Positions 50,501-54,826 of a DNA stretch of 64,000 nt are shown here, in pieces. Within the stretch, counting starts at the first letter, position 1; every line of letters starts with the position of its first letter. The stretch is from assembly GCA_029964075.1 (NCBI GenBank), contig CM057144.1, forward strand, positions 7,587,281 to 7,651,280, written 5' to 3'. Under the pieces are notes generated by a model, which made no database searches, was not told the DNA's origin, and saw only the letters and a list, made by a program, of their open reading frames with translations. Made by a program: the position numbers and the translations under genes. Source of the stretch: Patiria pectinifera (lineage: Eukaryota > Echinodermata > Asteroidea > Valvatida > Asterinidae).

Positions 50501-53464
50501 GTGGACACAGTTGCCCAAGCCAGCTATTCAGGTTTTTTTCTGGTCGGTGTTGTTTCAGGTCGTTTCCGGTCGGTTTTGCTTGAATCTTTGTCGGGTCGGG
50601 TCGGGTCGGTTTTAGGGAGTTCAGATCAGTTTTGGTTTGGATTCGGTTATATATCTACAATGTTTCGGGTCGGTTTGGCCTGGTCAACCCGACCCGATGC
50701 ACAACGTTAGTGCAGAGGTTTTACCATTTGACCATAGAGCTTGCATCCTAATGCCTTGTGTTGTGTGGTTTTACAGCTGCCATGGTACTGATCTGCGCCG
50801 TCAAGATCCCTGAGACTGTCAGTAAGCTCATCGCTGGAGAGATGCATCATCAAGAAGCAGGCCAACGAGCTGATGCTATCCAGAGGTTTGCTGTTCTCTG
50901 GCGATTCAGACATCAAGTCTGGCCACGCATGGAGGAAAAAGCTTCTTTGATCTTCAGAGTAAGAACAAGCTTTTTACAGAATTGTTGTCAAGTCAATCAA
51001 TTGACAAATGGCAAGTTGGGTCACAAGTAAAGAAATGATTAACAGAATCAAAAGAATTCCCGTTGTCATAGTTTATTTGAGTAGCGTGTGACTTGACTTG
51101 TGATGCCTACATAACAACTTGATCTGTCTTTATTATTTTTACATTTACGTGTTGTGTTAAAGTCCTTCTTTTTCCAATTGCCTAAATGACTAGCTTGCAT
51201 TTATACTGTGTGTTTGAGCAGTTAAGTGGAAAATGATTTCAGGATTATCAGTTCAGCGATAAAGTGTGTAGAAAATGGCATATTAATAGAACATAATCCA
51301 CCAAACAATTTCTTTTCCCCTACACAAACTGCTTTGCCTAGAGATTTCCTATCCCGGTGTCACGGTCTCACTTCTCCGGCGTGCTAGCTTCTCCAAAAAG
51401 GGAAATTGGGCTTCAACACGCATGCACAAAATTGCGCAGTAGTGTACATTTTCGTCAACTGTATTAGCGTGCAGAGTGCTTCGGGGTTGTACTGGTGCAC
51501 GTAAGATCTTAGGATATTTGTATGCATGGTTACAGGGTACCAGTCCAATCCAGATTTTTTGTGACGCGCACAACTGCCAATAACCAAACCAATTTATTTT
51601 AGGCCGTGGCTGCAAAAATAAAGACAAAATGGACCACGAACGAGCAGGGAACATGGACCAAGAAGTTCGTTCTTAATTATTCCTATGAACACTCACACAT
51701 GCATGACGCTGGGAACACAAATCAGAATGCTACGGACCATGGAATGACTTGACCCCACAGGAAGTGTTACATAATACATTCTTGGGTATCCCTCACTGTG
51801 TTAATTAATGGGCTTGGTAGACTTCAGCAGAATACAGCTCGAGGAAAAGTAAGCATAGCGGACATATGAGCATGAATCGTGCTTATGTGACGTACACTGT
51901 AACGTGCTCAGTTATCCGCCGAATCCACCCGGAGAAGCTAGCACGCCGGAGAAGTGAGACCGTGACACCGGGTTTAACTGTACATAACATGAGTTCTTTA
52001 AGTTTTTTTTTCCAAAACCTACTCCAATTACTTTATTTTGTGTGTGCGTGCTCTCTCCCACTAGATAAATAACAAACTGGAAAGGTTTTCAGATCGGATG
52101 TGAGATAGCATGTGAGCTGGTCCAAAGAAGATACCCCCCCCCCTCCGTTTCCAAATTCAACATCAGTCACTGGACTCTGTCTTTAACTCTGACCACATTT
52201 TTAATTATTTTCCCTGTTCTGTTTTGGAGTCTCACCCCGAAAAAAACAATGTTCTTTTATAATCGCTAGTTTTCTAGCAAAGTTATTCACTTTTGAATGA
52301 GGCATCAATAAAAAAAAAAATCACCCACGTTTAGTTATGGAATAATTACTTTACAAATTTAAACCTGACAATAACCCATGCCTATCTTTTTGTATGCTAT
52401 TAGCACAAATGCAAACCAGAACAAAAGCATAGTTTCAGAGTGTTGAAAACGTCCAAAATAGCAAAAAGAAAGTACTTCAGTTTTAAACAAACATAAAAAT
52501 TAAAAGTTGGAAAATGTTGAAAAGCATGGGTAAAATAAAGGCCGTTTTATACTGGCCGTGAAAGCGATTGCGATTTTGTGATTTTGTGAATTTCGCAGCA
52601 AATGCTTCGTGATGTCAAGTTCGCATCGCATTCACATTCACATGGAAACTATAAACCAGCCTTAACTATAATTTATAAACTCTAGGGCTGTCCCAGATAT
52701 ACCAAATACTTGAATATTCGATCAGCCGAATATTCGAATAGCTTTTTGCTGGTTCGGATATTTGAAATATACAATGGTGATGTTACTTTAATCGTAAAGT
52801 TGCAGCGCTTTATTGTCAGATGCGACGTTTTTGTTGATGGCAACTTTTTTGTCAACAGCGGTACATTGTTCCCATCCTTTTAGACAGTTAATCAAATTAG
52901 GTTTTTGCATAAACAAAATACTGTATAGTGTGTGTTCTCCGAGGAGAAGTGAAAAATCACTCGGGTGGGACTTGAACCCACGACCTCGTGCTTTCTAGTG
53001 CAGATGTATTACTACTCGACCACCGAGCTAATGGGATTGGTTGGCTGGTTCGAATCTGATGTACATAGCAGCGGGTACCGCATTAACTATTCATAAGACG
53101 GTTATAAAACACTTACTGCAGAACACTGTAGCAGTCCAGCCCACAACATTGATCGCTGCACGCAAATTTTAACTGGCGCACTTTCATGACTTTGCGTGCA
53201 ACTTTTGACCTGAGCAGCAGGCAGTTGCAGCTGGCGTGTGTAAAACTTTATCATTGAGTTGTGAATATTCGGTCTAACGCAATTTCCAATAATCAATTTA
53301 ACCCAGCTGTTCCGATCTTCACACCCCAGGTACCGCCACCCAGCATTGACTTCACAGTCCCATCACCCACCATTGGGATGTCCAACATTGCCGTGATTGA
53401 CCCGCCCTGGATGCCATTCACGACCTCTGACCTAGAAGAGAAGGTGTCCACAGAAGAGGAAACG
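17398..53464 (+). CDS. UNC80: UNC80, middle portion (18 exons A-R), NALCN channel complex scaffold; both gene ends lie outside
   Basis: UNC80 is a very large HEAT/ARM-type scaffold that, with UNC79 and FAM155, holds the NALCN sodium-leak channel at the neuronal plasma membrane and sets resting excitability. Eighteen exons with AG/GT borders join into one frame: 3,137 nt, 1,045 codons and no stop, with matching phases at all 17 junctions. Signature peptides recognised from the family include LDFLHALLGFCEDPV, LAAALDL followed by NAPVVARAALLLEC, NWPEWMK-like GDWPEWMKSG, CPHALKMVACQLLLEI, KAAPILTEDLFADI, LWRFRHQVWPRMEE and VPPPSIDFTVPSP. Human UNC80 is about 3,250 aa, so this is roughly its second quarter to third. 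Serine/arginine-rich linkers (exons D-F, J-M, O) separate the conserved blocks and are poorly conserved. Introns run from 0.6 to 8.7 kb and are full of transposon debris. Exons before A and after R are missing from the window, not lost from the gene as far as I can tell. UNC79 is excluded by the peptide matches. Confidence 0.95.
17776..18333. mobile_element. TIR element in UNC80 intron A-B
   Basis: The left end CAGTAAACTCCCGTTAAGTC matches the complement of the right end (ATTTGACTTAAAAGTTTACTG at 18313-18333) apart from small deletions. The termini resemble the pogo style CAGT...CGTTAA. No convincing target duplication was found. The open frames inside are not a transposase. Confidence 0.6.
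18929..19208. mobile_element. MITE with near-perfect inverted ends
   Basis: It runs from TTAGGCAAAATAAA... to ...TTTATTTCGCCTTA. The two arms share about 29 bp, including AAAACATGTTTAGC. Inside, a second complementary pair (CGCTTCCTTTTTGG against CCAAAAAGG-type sequence) continues the fold. About 280 bp, non-coding. It ends 119 bp before UNC80 exon B. Confidence 0.8.
19328..19527 (+). CDS. UNC80: UNC80 exon B
   Basis: 200 nt, phase 1 in and 0 out, donor GTAAGT. It encodes a Gly-rich stretch, then GTIVGSIFKAMVTRLAN and REELNAPENS, matching the family block before the LYxDxRQL helix. The acceptor (GCGTAG) has its pyrimidine tract displaced upstream (about 19270-19297), which makes this the weakest acceptor of the series, but the phase fits. 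Confidence 0.88.
19649..19710 (-). repeat. tRNA-like SINE fragment
   Basis: Read on the - strand, it has a degenerate B-box (complement of GGACTCCAACCC) next to a CTAGTAGGCAGGAGG-like anticodon-arm region. It resembles the tRNA-derived sequences at 50041 and 52958. No body or tail could be delimited. Confidence 0.45.
19875..19906. repeat. Short tandem repeat (TCAGAATC)n
   Basis: About four perfect copies of an 8-bp unit lie in UNC80 intron B-C. Confidence 0.85.
20710..20855 (+). CDS. UNC80: UNC80 exon C
   Basis: The acceptor TTGTTTCAG and donor GTGAGT are both strong. 146 nt, phase 0 in and 2 out. It encodes LYSDARQLLHYIREAHGGV and FRRVALSGLIDSS, a highly conserved UNC80 helix block, then a lysine/aspartate-rich linker. 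Confidence 0.94.
21136..21535. mobile_element. hAT-like non-autonomous element with exact 8-bp target duplication
   Basis: CACATCAC occurs exactly at 21128-21135 and 21536-21543. The element starts CAGTGGTGCAGC and its other end is the complement of CAGACTCTAAAA, so the terminal repeats agree only over the first bases. The interior has G and C runs and no transposase. It lies in UNC80 intron C-D. Confidence 0.75.
21887..22092 (+). CDS. UNC80: UNC80 exon D (two possible acceptors 6 nt apart)
   Basis: A strong pyrimidine tract ends in CAG at 21884-21886, and a second CAG ends at 21892. Both keep the frame and differ by two residues (Phe-Ser). With the first, the exon is 206 nt, phase 2 in and 1 out, donor GTGAGA. 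It encodes a charged linker (RLRRHLFKKKFRS, GGKRRFSVFQF) in the position of the basic linker of vertebrate UNC80. Confidence 0.88.
22835..23311. mobile_element. Element with about 90-bp inverted arms in UNC80 intron D-E
   Basis: The left arm starting GTTATGCTTTGATA and the complement of the right arm (GTTATGGTTTGATA) match. Similarity continues inward through a CGAGAGGGC motif and AACCAATATCAC to TCAGGAACAAC and GGGAAATTCATA. The centre is unique and no transposase was recognised. Outer limits and target duplication are uncertain. Confidence 0.75.
23611..23720 (+). CDS. UNC80: UNC80 exon E
   Basis: 110 nt, phase 1 in and 0 out. It encodes VTTWRNRAIRSNLGSEDGP, preceded by an alanine completed across the junction. 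The acceptor AGCACAAG has a poor pyrimidine tract; the donor GTAAAT is acceptable. Both phases fit exons D and F. Confidence 0.85.
24598..24706 (+). CDS. UNC80: UNC80 exon F
   Basis: 109 nt, phase 0 in and 1 out, acceptor TTGTAG, donor GTAAGT. It encodes a short segment with EDHSFFLKFRKKSKRDPSS, equivalent to the linker before the NLLMDCC block. The basic and serine content suggests a phosphorylatable linker (inference). Confidence 0.88.
25165..25413. mobile_element. MITE of the TATGGRCTCCGTGCA family, copy 1
   Basis: The ends are TATGGGCTCCGTGTA and a degenerate TGCACAGCTCCAATTA. Internal family landmarks are GAGAGGGC, GAGCATCAGGTGTCGTCGGC, ATTGGTCTC and GAGGGGGTACTTGTG. Other copies lie at 34184, 49397, 54827 (reverse) and 30751. 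Confidence 0.8.
25661..25857 (+). CDS. UNC80: UNC80 exon G
   Basis: 197 nt, phase 1 in and 0 out, acceptor TATCTGTAG, donor GTAAGC. It encodes an acidic linker, then RIVIAAGMKRLNLLMDCCN and PDAEFLAAALDL, which matches the family block directly before APVVARAAL. Its last about 38 nt are the first unit of a tandem repeat that continues into the intron. Confidence 0.95.
25820..26108 (+). repeat. Tandem repeat derived from the 3' end of UNC80 exon G plus intron start
   Basis: Units of about 77-86 bp repeat three times, with a weaker fourth. Each contains a copy of the exon end (GATGCTGAGTT...GGATCTG in the first) followed at once by GT. The CTG/GT junctions are at 25857/25858, 25940/25941, 26026/26027 and 26103/26104. 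The phrases GAGGTAGGAATGGAACTTGATG and similar recur. Only the first junction is the true donor, because the next exon joins it in frame. Confidence 0.88.
26515..26676. mobile_element. MITE of the AAGGCCGGTTTATAC family, copy 1
   Basis: It starts AAGGCCGGTTTATACTTC and ends GAGTATGAATCAGCCCT, imperfect inverted repeats. About 160 bp. It ends 35 bp before UNC80 exon H and so supplies part of its acceptor region. Related copies are at 37087-37241 and 52538-52664. Confidence 0.72.
26712..26933 (+). CDS. UNC80: UNC80 exon H
   Basis: 222 nt, phase 0 at both ends, acceptor TTACCCAG, donor GTATGC. It encodes APVVARAALLLECCHFVYR and GDWPEWMKSG, the most recognisable UNC80 block, ending in KMFYLWAE. 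Symmetric phase 0. Confidence 0.96.
27616..27751 (+). CDS. UNC80: UNC80 exon I
   Basis: 136 nt, phase 0 in and 1 out, acceptor CTTGCAG, donor GTACGA. It encodes AIGARLEEIERQ, then KDESVKRRLRQQDDQEDF, equivalent to the conserved acidic end of this block in the family. Confidence 0.95.
27833..28140 (+). repeat. tRNA-derived SINE
   Basis: The tRNA-like head has an A-box-like TAGTCAAATGGTTGTGG and a B-box-like GCTTTCGAATCC. A body with CTTGGGCAAGACACTTTAC, GGTATAAATGGGT and GTGCTTTGAGAGA follows. The tail is TATTATTCTCATCATTATT. The body phrases are typical of SINEs in marine invertebrates. It lies in UNC80 intron I-J, sense orientation. Confidence 0.8.
28838..29010. mobile_element. Partial copy of the TAGACTAATTCA MITE family
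   Basis: The stretch GGCAGCCATTTTCTGCGCTGG, then GCACCAGGCTCATGG and GCGCATGCGCCTCGTCTTAAAG, matches the family members at 40203 and, inverted, at 60004. The terminal TAGACTAATTCA is eroded here (ATAGACAAATCC). Confidence 0.65.
29011..29122. repeat. Exact 56-bp tandem duplication before UNC80 exon J
   Basis: Two identical copies start TCTGGTCGCCTGATTCC, at 29011-29066 and 29067-29122. They end 75 bp before the exon J acceptor, so the second copy sits near the branch-point zone. Identity suggests a recent event or an assembly artefact. Confidence 0.9.
29198..29500 (+). CDS. UNC80: UNC80 exon J
   Basis: 303 nt, phase 1 at both ends, acceptor CACACAG, donor GTAAGT. It encodes ATVNPSGTACPHALKMVAC, QLLLEITSFLRETYQNLPK, then a serine/proline-rich linker. 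The first half is a strongly conserved UNC80 block; the linker is not alignable by eye. Confidence 0.95.
29501..30750. other. UNC80 intron J-K, first part; nothing bounded
   Basis: AT-rich intronic sequence. Short open frames on the + strand (29609-30035) have no recognisable domain and no matching splice phases. Confidence 0.45.
30751..31783. mobile_element. TATGGRCTCCGTGCA-family MITE carrying a nested insertion
   Basis: The ends TATGGACTCCGTGCA and TGCACGGAGTCCATA are exact 15-bp inverted repeats. The right end also has the family's GAGGGGGTACT phrase. The spacing (1,033 bp) is four times the usual 240-260 bp because another TIR element (30916-31658) lies inside. Confidence 0.75.
30916..31658. 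mobile_element. GGGCCCAATTTCATG TIR element, nested
   Basis: The left end GGGCCCAATTTCATGGCGCT and the complement of the right end (GGGCCCAATTTCATGGCTCT) are near-identical. The interior holds a tRNA-like SINE part (about 31150-31235, with GGGCTTGAACC as a B-box complement). It also holds two copies of a CACGAACTGAAACCT phrase (about 31458 and 31514). Non-coding. Confidence 0.78.
32020..32995 (-). mobile_element. Degraded mariner-like transposon
   Basis: Inverted ends of about 60 bp: the left has GGATGTCTCAAA, then TTTTTAAATGTTAAC and CAGAAATGCACTGAATA. The complement of the right has CAGGGTGTCTCAAA, the same TTTTTAAATGTTAA phrase and CAGAAATGCACTGAATA. TA dinucleotides are present at both borders. 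The transposase remnant inside is on the - strand. Confidence 0.85.
32274..32506 (-). pseudogene. Broken mariner-type transposase, C-terminal part
   Basis: The - strand at 32506-32489 encodes DFFLWG, followed by HMKDKVF. This is the C-terminal signature of a mariner/IS630-type DDE transposase, where the last catalytic Asp of the triad sits just upstream or in this motif. After a frameshift near 32455 the reading continues in another frame with NILELRTGIVDEM and RRQCELCIKG, also typical. Weaker remains occur up to about 32760. No intact N-terminal DNA-binding domain was seen, so it cannot make a functional enzyme. Confidence 0.85.
33090..33695. mobile_element. CAGCCGATTTCACGAAAC TIR element
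   Basis: The left end CAGCCGATTTCACGAAAC is inverted at the right (complement CAGCCAATTTCTTGAAAC). Similarity extends to a GCATAAGTCC-like and a TGCGCAA-like part. It resembles in style, but is not identical to, the element at 41415-42092. Non-coding. Confidence 0.7.
33730..34016. repeat. AGTAC/ACTCG-rich hAT fragment
   Basis: Degenerate GAGTACAAGT-type repeats and an ending CTACAGCACTG resemble the hAT element at 13303-13811. The left end (CAGTGATGTGACC) is diverged and no target duplication was found. Confidence 0.5.
34184..34447. mobile_element. MITE of the TATGGRCTCCGTGCA family, copy 2
   Basis: It contains GAGAGGGTGCT, GAGCGTCAGGCATCATCGGC, GGTCTCTCCCAACTCTCCC and GAGGGGGTACTTGTG in the same order as the copies at 25165 and 49397. 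The termini are eroded. Confidence 0.78.
34592..34714 (+). CDS. UNC80: UNC80 exon K
   Basis: 123 nt, phase 1 at both ends, acceptor GACCCCAG, donor GTAAGG. It encodes a basic, proline- and serine-containing linker (GRKQSRGGLLRRHP, RNRHRSRPDSLF). No homology recognised by itself; placement rests on splice sites, matching phase and exonic base composition. It could be skipped without a frame change. Confidence 0.75.
34715..35999. other. UNC80 intron K-L, first part; nothing seen
   Basis: AT-rich intron with T runs. No exon or bounded element supported. Confidence 0.45.
36000..36480. repeat. C-poor, TTGG/TTTGG-rich cryptic repeat in UNC80 intron K-L
   Basis: The + strand is dominated by T and G with words such as TTGGTTTGG, GGGTTGGGTTAGG and GATGGGTTGG, with very few C. 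The strand bias is strong over nearly 500 bp. It looks like a decayed simple repeat of period 4-6. Confidence 0.7.
36711..36827 (+). CDS. UNC80: UNC80 exon L
   Basis: 117 nt, phase 1 at both ends, acceptor CTTCATCAG, donor GTAGAA. It encodes GTQTGSQAQPAADTTPHVKF and ends ENSAPAG. Low-complexity linker; supported by frame, phase and splice signals rather than homology. A second symmetric 1-1 exon, so possibly a cassette. Confidence 0.65.
37087..37241. mobile_element. MITE of the AAGGCCGGTTTATAC family, copy 2
   Basis: Ends AGGCCGGTTCATAC and GTATGAACTGGCCT are inverted. About 155 bp, AT-rich inside, non-coding. Confidence 0.75.
37242..40200. other. UNC80 intron L-M; mostly unassigned
   Basis: No exon could be supported. 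An isolated CGACTACAACACTG (38560-38573) matches the right end of the hAT family seen at 13303-13811, and CAGTGTTAGAGTC at 37807 could be its left end, but the flanks do not match. An open frame at 39452-39694 follows a possible acceptor, yet it has no plausible donor in phase. Confidence 0.45.
40203..40580. mobile_element. TAGACTAATTCA-family MITE copies, compound
   Basis: TAGACTAATTCAACAACAGC starts one copy, with CTGCCGTGGCACCAGGCTCAC following. A second TAGACTAATTCGACG starts at 40404 and runs into a piece with AAAGACGAGGCGCATGCAC and GGAGCCCATAGTGCATGCG in the opposite sense. Two copies are therefore adjacent or nested. Confidence 0.7.
41100..41410. repeat. Pyrimidine-rich tract
   Basis: About 300 bp in which the + strand is dominated by C and T with words like CATTTCCCATTCC. 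The open frames across it are compositional. It ends at the TIR of the next element. Confidence 0.6.
41415..42092. mobile_element. AGGGGCCGATTTCATGAAAC TIR element
   Basis: The left end AGGGGCCGATTTCATGAAAC matches the complement of the right (AGGGGACGATTTCACGAAAC). A CCGATTTCACTAAATGC phrase inside (41519) suggests a second, older end or a nested copy. Non-coding. Confidence 0.78.
42093..45550. other. UNC80 intron L-M, last part; nothing bounded
   Basis: AT-rich, with a T run of about 23 bases at 44430-44452. Open frames at 43607-44202 are T-rich without recognisable domain. No exon supported. Confidence 0.45.
45551..45750 (+). CDS. UNC80: UNC80 exon M
   Basis: 200 nt, phase 1 in and 0 out, acceptor ATTCCACAG, donor GTAACA. 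It encodes a serine-rich acidic linker (GRSGSVKSRKISSISVDDD) and ends DLSKNMPWIP. The NMxW ending followed by the cysteine/histidine-rich block of exon N is the same order as in vertebrate UNC80. RKISSIS resembles a basophilic kinase site (inference). Confidence 0.92.
45850..46745. mobile_element. hAT-like non-autonomous element, AAGTCAAGTC-rich
   Basis: The exact 8-bp target duplication GTCACTAG is at 45842-45849 and 46746-46753. It starts CAGAGTTGTGACCAAGTC and the complement of its end is CAGTTGTTGACTTGAGTC. Both ends carry degenerate CAAGTCAAGTCTCGAGTC repeats pointing inward; the 500-bp centre is unique and non-coding. It inserted 99 bp after exon M. Confidence 0.93.
47090..47296 (+). 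CDS. UNC80: UNC80 exon N
   Basis: 207 nt, phase 0 at both ends. It encodes NFICNHQRCCHPNCFERQ and NCYRLMKAVRYICGEES, the cysteine/histidine-rich block specific to UNC80, then a charged linker. The acceptor is TTGGTCCAG; the donor GTTGGT is non-consensus at +3 but identical to that of exon O. Confidence 0.95.
47355..47545. repeat. Dispersed CCTCCGCCAGGAGG repeat
   Basis: It has CCTCCGCCAGGAGGTACATG, CATCGGCGTTGGTGTGTCTG, AGGATAACTCAAAAAGTTG and GATTAGATTTTGGACGTGATCC in order. I recognise this as a very widespread interspersed repeat of marine invertebrate genomes; the class is unclear to me. It follows exon N by 60 bp. Confidence 0.65.
47990..48211 (+). CDS. UNC80: UNC80 exon O
   Basis: 222 nt, phase 0 at both ends, acceptor GACTGCAG, donor GTTGGT. 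It encodes a serine/threonine-rich segment (STLRSFRELRRESTSSTLD) and ends SPQLKYLKTQ, which corresponds to the conserved LKYIRLQ just before the KAAPILTE block. Confidence 0.93.
48642..48780 (+). CDS. UNC80: UNC80 exon P
   Basis: 139 nt, phase 0 in and 1 out, acceptor TCCACCAG, donor GTAGGT. It encodes SPLSLLGKAAPILTEDLF and LAWELLLDSSQQLAGSA, a strongly conserved UNC80 helix pair. Confidence 0.96.
49397..49634. mobile_element. MITE of the TATGGRCTCCGTGCA family, copy 3
   Basis: Ends AATGGGCTCCATGCA and TGCACGGAGCCCATA are inverted. It carries GAGAGGGCGCC, AGGCGTCGTCATCAATGCATT and GAGGGGGTACTTGTG. 238 bp. The right end is the best preserved of the family. Confidence 0.85.
50041..50746 (-). 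repeat. tRNA-derived SINE split by a hAT insertion
   Basis: The flanks of the hAT element, 50041-50078 and 50718-50746, join into a tRNA-like sequence in the same order as 52958-53033. The shared parts are GAGACTTGAACCC (B-box complement), CTTACTAGTGCAGA and CATTTGACCATAGAGCT (A-box complement). The target duplication GTGCAGAG belongs to the tRNA-like variable region. Confidence 0.75.
50079..50709. mobile_element. hAT-like non-autonomous element, GGGTCGG-rich
   Basis: The exact target duplication GTGCAGAG is at 50071-50078 and 50710-50717. The left end is TAATGTTGTGCAAACCCGACC-like; the complement of the right is TAACGTTGTGCATCGGGTC. Ends are filled with CGGGTCGGTTT repeats. Non-coding, 631 bp. 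It ends 67 bp before UNC80 exon Q. Confidence 0.92.
50777..50958 (+). CDS. UNC80: UNC80 exon Q
   Basis: 182 nt, phase 1 in and 0 out, acceptor TTTTACAG, donor GTAAGA. It encodes AAMVLICAVKIPETVSKLI and FAVLWRFRHQVWPRMEEKA, among the best conserved UNC80 sequence. The acceptor region is only 59 bp long between a hAT target duplication (ends 50717) and the exon. Confidence 0.97.
50959..52537. other. UNC80 intron Q-R, first part
   Basis: It contains an inverted pair: TCACGGTCTCACTTCTCCGG with CGTGCTAGCTTCTCC (51359-51393), and its complement at 51933-51970. This suggests a TIR element of about 610 bp, without a recognisable target duplication. No exon supported. Confidence 0.5.
52538..52664. 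mobile_element. MITE of the AAGGCCGGTTTATAC family, copy 3
   Basis: Ends AAGGCCGTTTTATAC and CTATAAACCAGCCTT are inverted; about 127 bp. Interior AT-rich with GCGATTGCGATTTTGTG. Confidence 0.7.
52683..52770. repeat. Left end of a TAGGGCTGTCCC hAT-type element
   Basis: TAGGGCTGTCCCAGATATACC followed by GAATATTCGATCAGCCGAATA is a well-known animal hAT terminus. No matching right end was seen, so it is a fragment. Confidence 0.55.
52958..53033 (-). repeat. tRNA-like SINE head
   Basis: On the - strand it reads as a tRNA-like 75-mer: an A-box-like TAGCTCGGTGGTCGAGT, then CTAGAAAGCACGAGG and the B-box GGTTCAAGTCC. An extra-long variable region and imperfect stem pairing argue against a functional tRNA gene. 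It lies in UNC80 intron Q-R. Confidence 0.7.
53330..53464 (+). CDS. UNC80: UNC80 exon R (last recognised in the window)
   Basis: 135 nt, phase 0 at both ends, acceptor CACCCCAG, donor GTAAGT. It encodes VPPPSIDFTVPSPTIGMS, then AVIDPPWMPFTTSDLEEKV, the family's PPPSI-PPW segment. The expected next block (an arginine/glutamate-rich helix) is not found in the remaining 10.5 kb. Confidence 0.96.
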
Positions 53465-53520
53465 GTAAGTGTCATCAAAAGTGGAGGGAAAAATTTGAAG
53501 TTATCTTTCACTAATTTGAA

Positions 53521-53949
53521 CAGGGTGAGTAAAAAAAAACCGAAACCCATATGTTCAAATATCATTCAAATCACTTGTGTACTTTTCAAGTTACAAGAAT
53601 CATTCAAATCACTTGTGTACCATTTTAAAATTCTGTCCGCGGATCACAAAAAAGGTGTGCGTTCTTTCAGCAAAACGAAAACAATCCACACACATCCTTA
53701 TGTGATTTGTTTTCATTTTAATGAAAGAACACTGAAATTTTTGGGATCCGTGGACAGAACCTTAAAACGCTGGTTGTGTTTAAAATTCTGTAACTCGAAA
53801 AATACATGAGTGATTTGAACGATTCTTGTACTAAAAGAAAGCTTATGAATTGGGCTTTTATACCCTAGAATTTGAAAGTGCTACATGCAGAACTTCACTA
53901 AAACAATGGTCCCGACATTTGGGTTTCGTTTTTTTTTAAACTCAACCTG
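53521..53949. mobile_element. CAGGGTGAGTAAAAA TIR element
   Basis: It starts CAGGGTGAGTAAAAAAAAAC and ends with the complement of CAGGTTGAGTTTAAAAAAAA; GAAACCCA follows on both arms. An ATCATTCAAATCACTTGTGTAC phrase occurs twice near the left end. Begins 57 bp after exon R. Same terminus style as 9022-9687. Confidence 0.8.
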
Positions 53950-54826
53950 TATATGTGTCATGGCTCTGTTGTTCTTAGTATTTACAAAAATGTAGCATTA
54001 CTGCCAAGGGGAGACATTAGAGAAACTGCTAAGACAAAAAAGACTAGGCACAATCAATTTTGAGGTGTCACGTGCATAAAATACAGTCCATAATTTGTTC
54101 AGACAAACGTGGTAAATTGTTGGTAAATGTCCGATGTCCCACCGTATAATTTCACCTTCATTTTAGAACGGGATGATATTTTGAACAGGATGATTCCATG
54201 TAATCATACATTCAAACGTGTCTCGTGTTTTTGCATGTGCTTGTCTGTTGATTGTTGTAAAAACTGTACAATTGTTCCCTCACACCATCAGTAGGTATTC
54301 AAAAGAATGCATGATGTGCTTTGCATACATGTACGTCAAGAAACAAGGAGAACATTATATATAAGCATGAAATCATTACGCTTTATTGTTTTCATGCGTT
54401 AGTATTCCAGACTCTTTGCAGTTCAGGGATTACATTGTAGAAACCGTTAAAATTGTTTTAGTTGTTTAATAAAAAATTTATGTAAACTTAAAGTATTCTA
54501 AAGTAGGTGCCTTCAAAATATTGTACGACTTCTGCCAATATGTGTACCTAAAATCAAGTGTGAAGACAGACTCTGGTGAAAGATAAACATTGGGAAGTTT
54601 CCAAATTTGACAGTGCGGTTGCTTTTTCCCTTTTCAAGATCAATATCAAATGAAATTATCAAAAGGAAATTTGGTTCTTAGTGCATGGTCCTAGTTTCTC
54701 AAAATAGTGAAAATGTGCCTGACAAACAAGTAGAACTGAGAGTGTATTTCCTAGCATTCTGTAAATGTAGATTTTCAAATGGCAGATTTTAGCAATAACC
54801 ATGATTATGGGTACAAGTACATGCAG
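53950..54826. other. UNC80 intron after exon R; nothing seen
   Basis: AT-rich sequence with no exon or bounded element supported. Confidence 0.45.

Noticed and set aside
52958-53033. Functional tRNA gene on the - strand
   Set aside because: A and B boxes are present but the stems do not pair well and the same sequence occurs as repeat copies; a SINE head is more likely.
17398-53464. Assignment to UNC79 instead of UNC80
   Set aside because: Peptides such as NAPVVARAALLLEC, GDWPEWMK and KAAPILTEDLF are UNC80 signatures in the right order; UNC79 lacks them.
53261-53809. 182-codon frame across exon R
   Set aside because: Only 53330-53464 is coding. After the GTAAGT donor the frame runs into the CAGGGTGAGTAAAA element.
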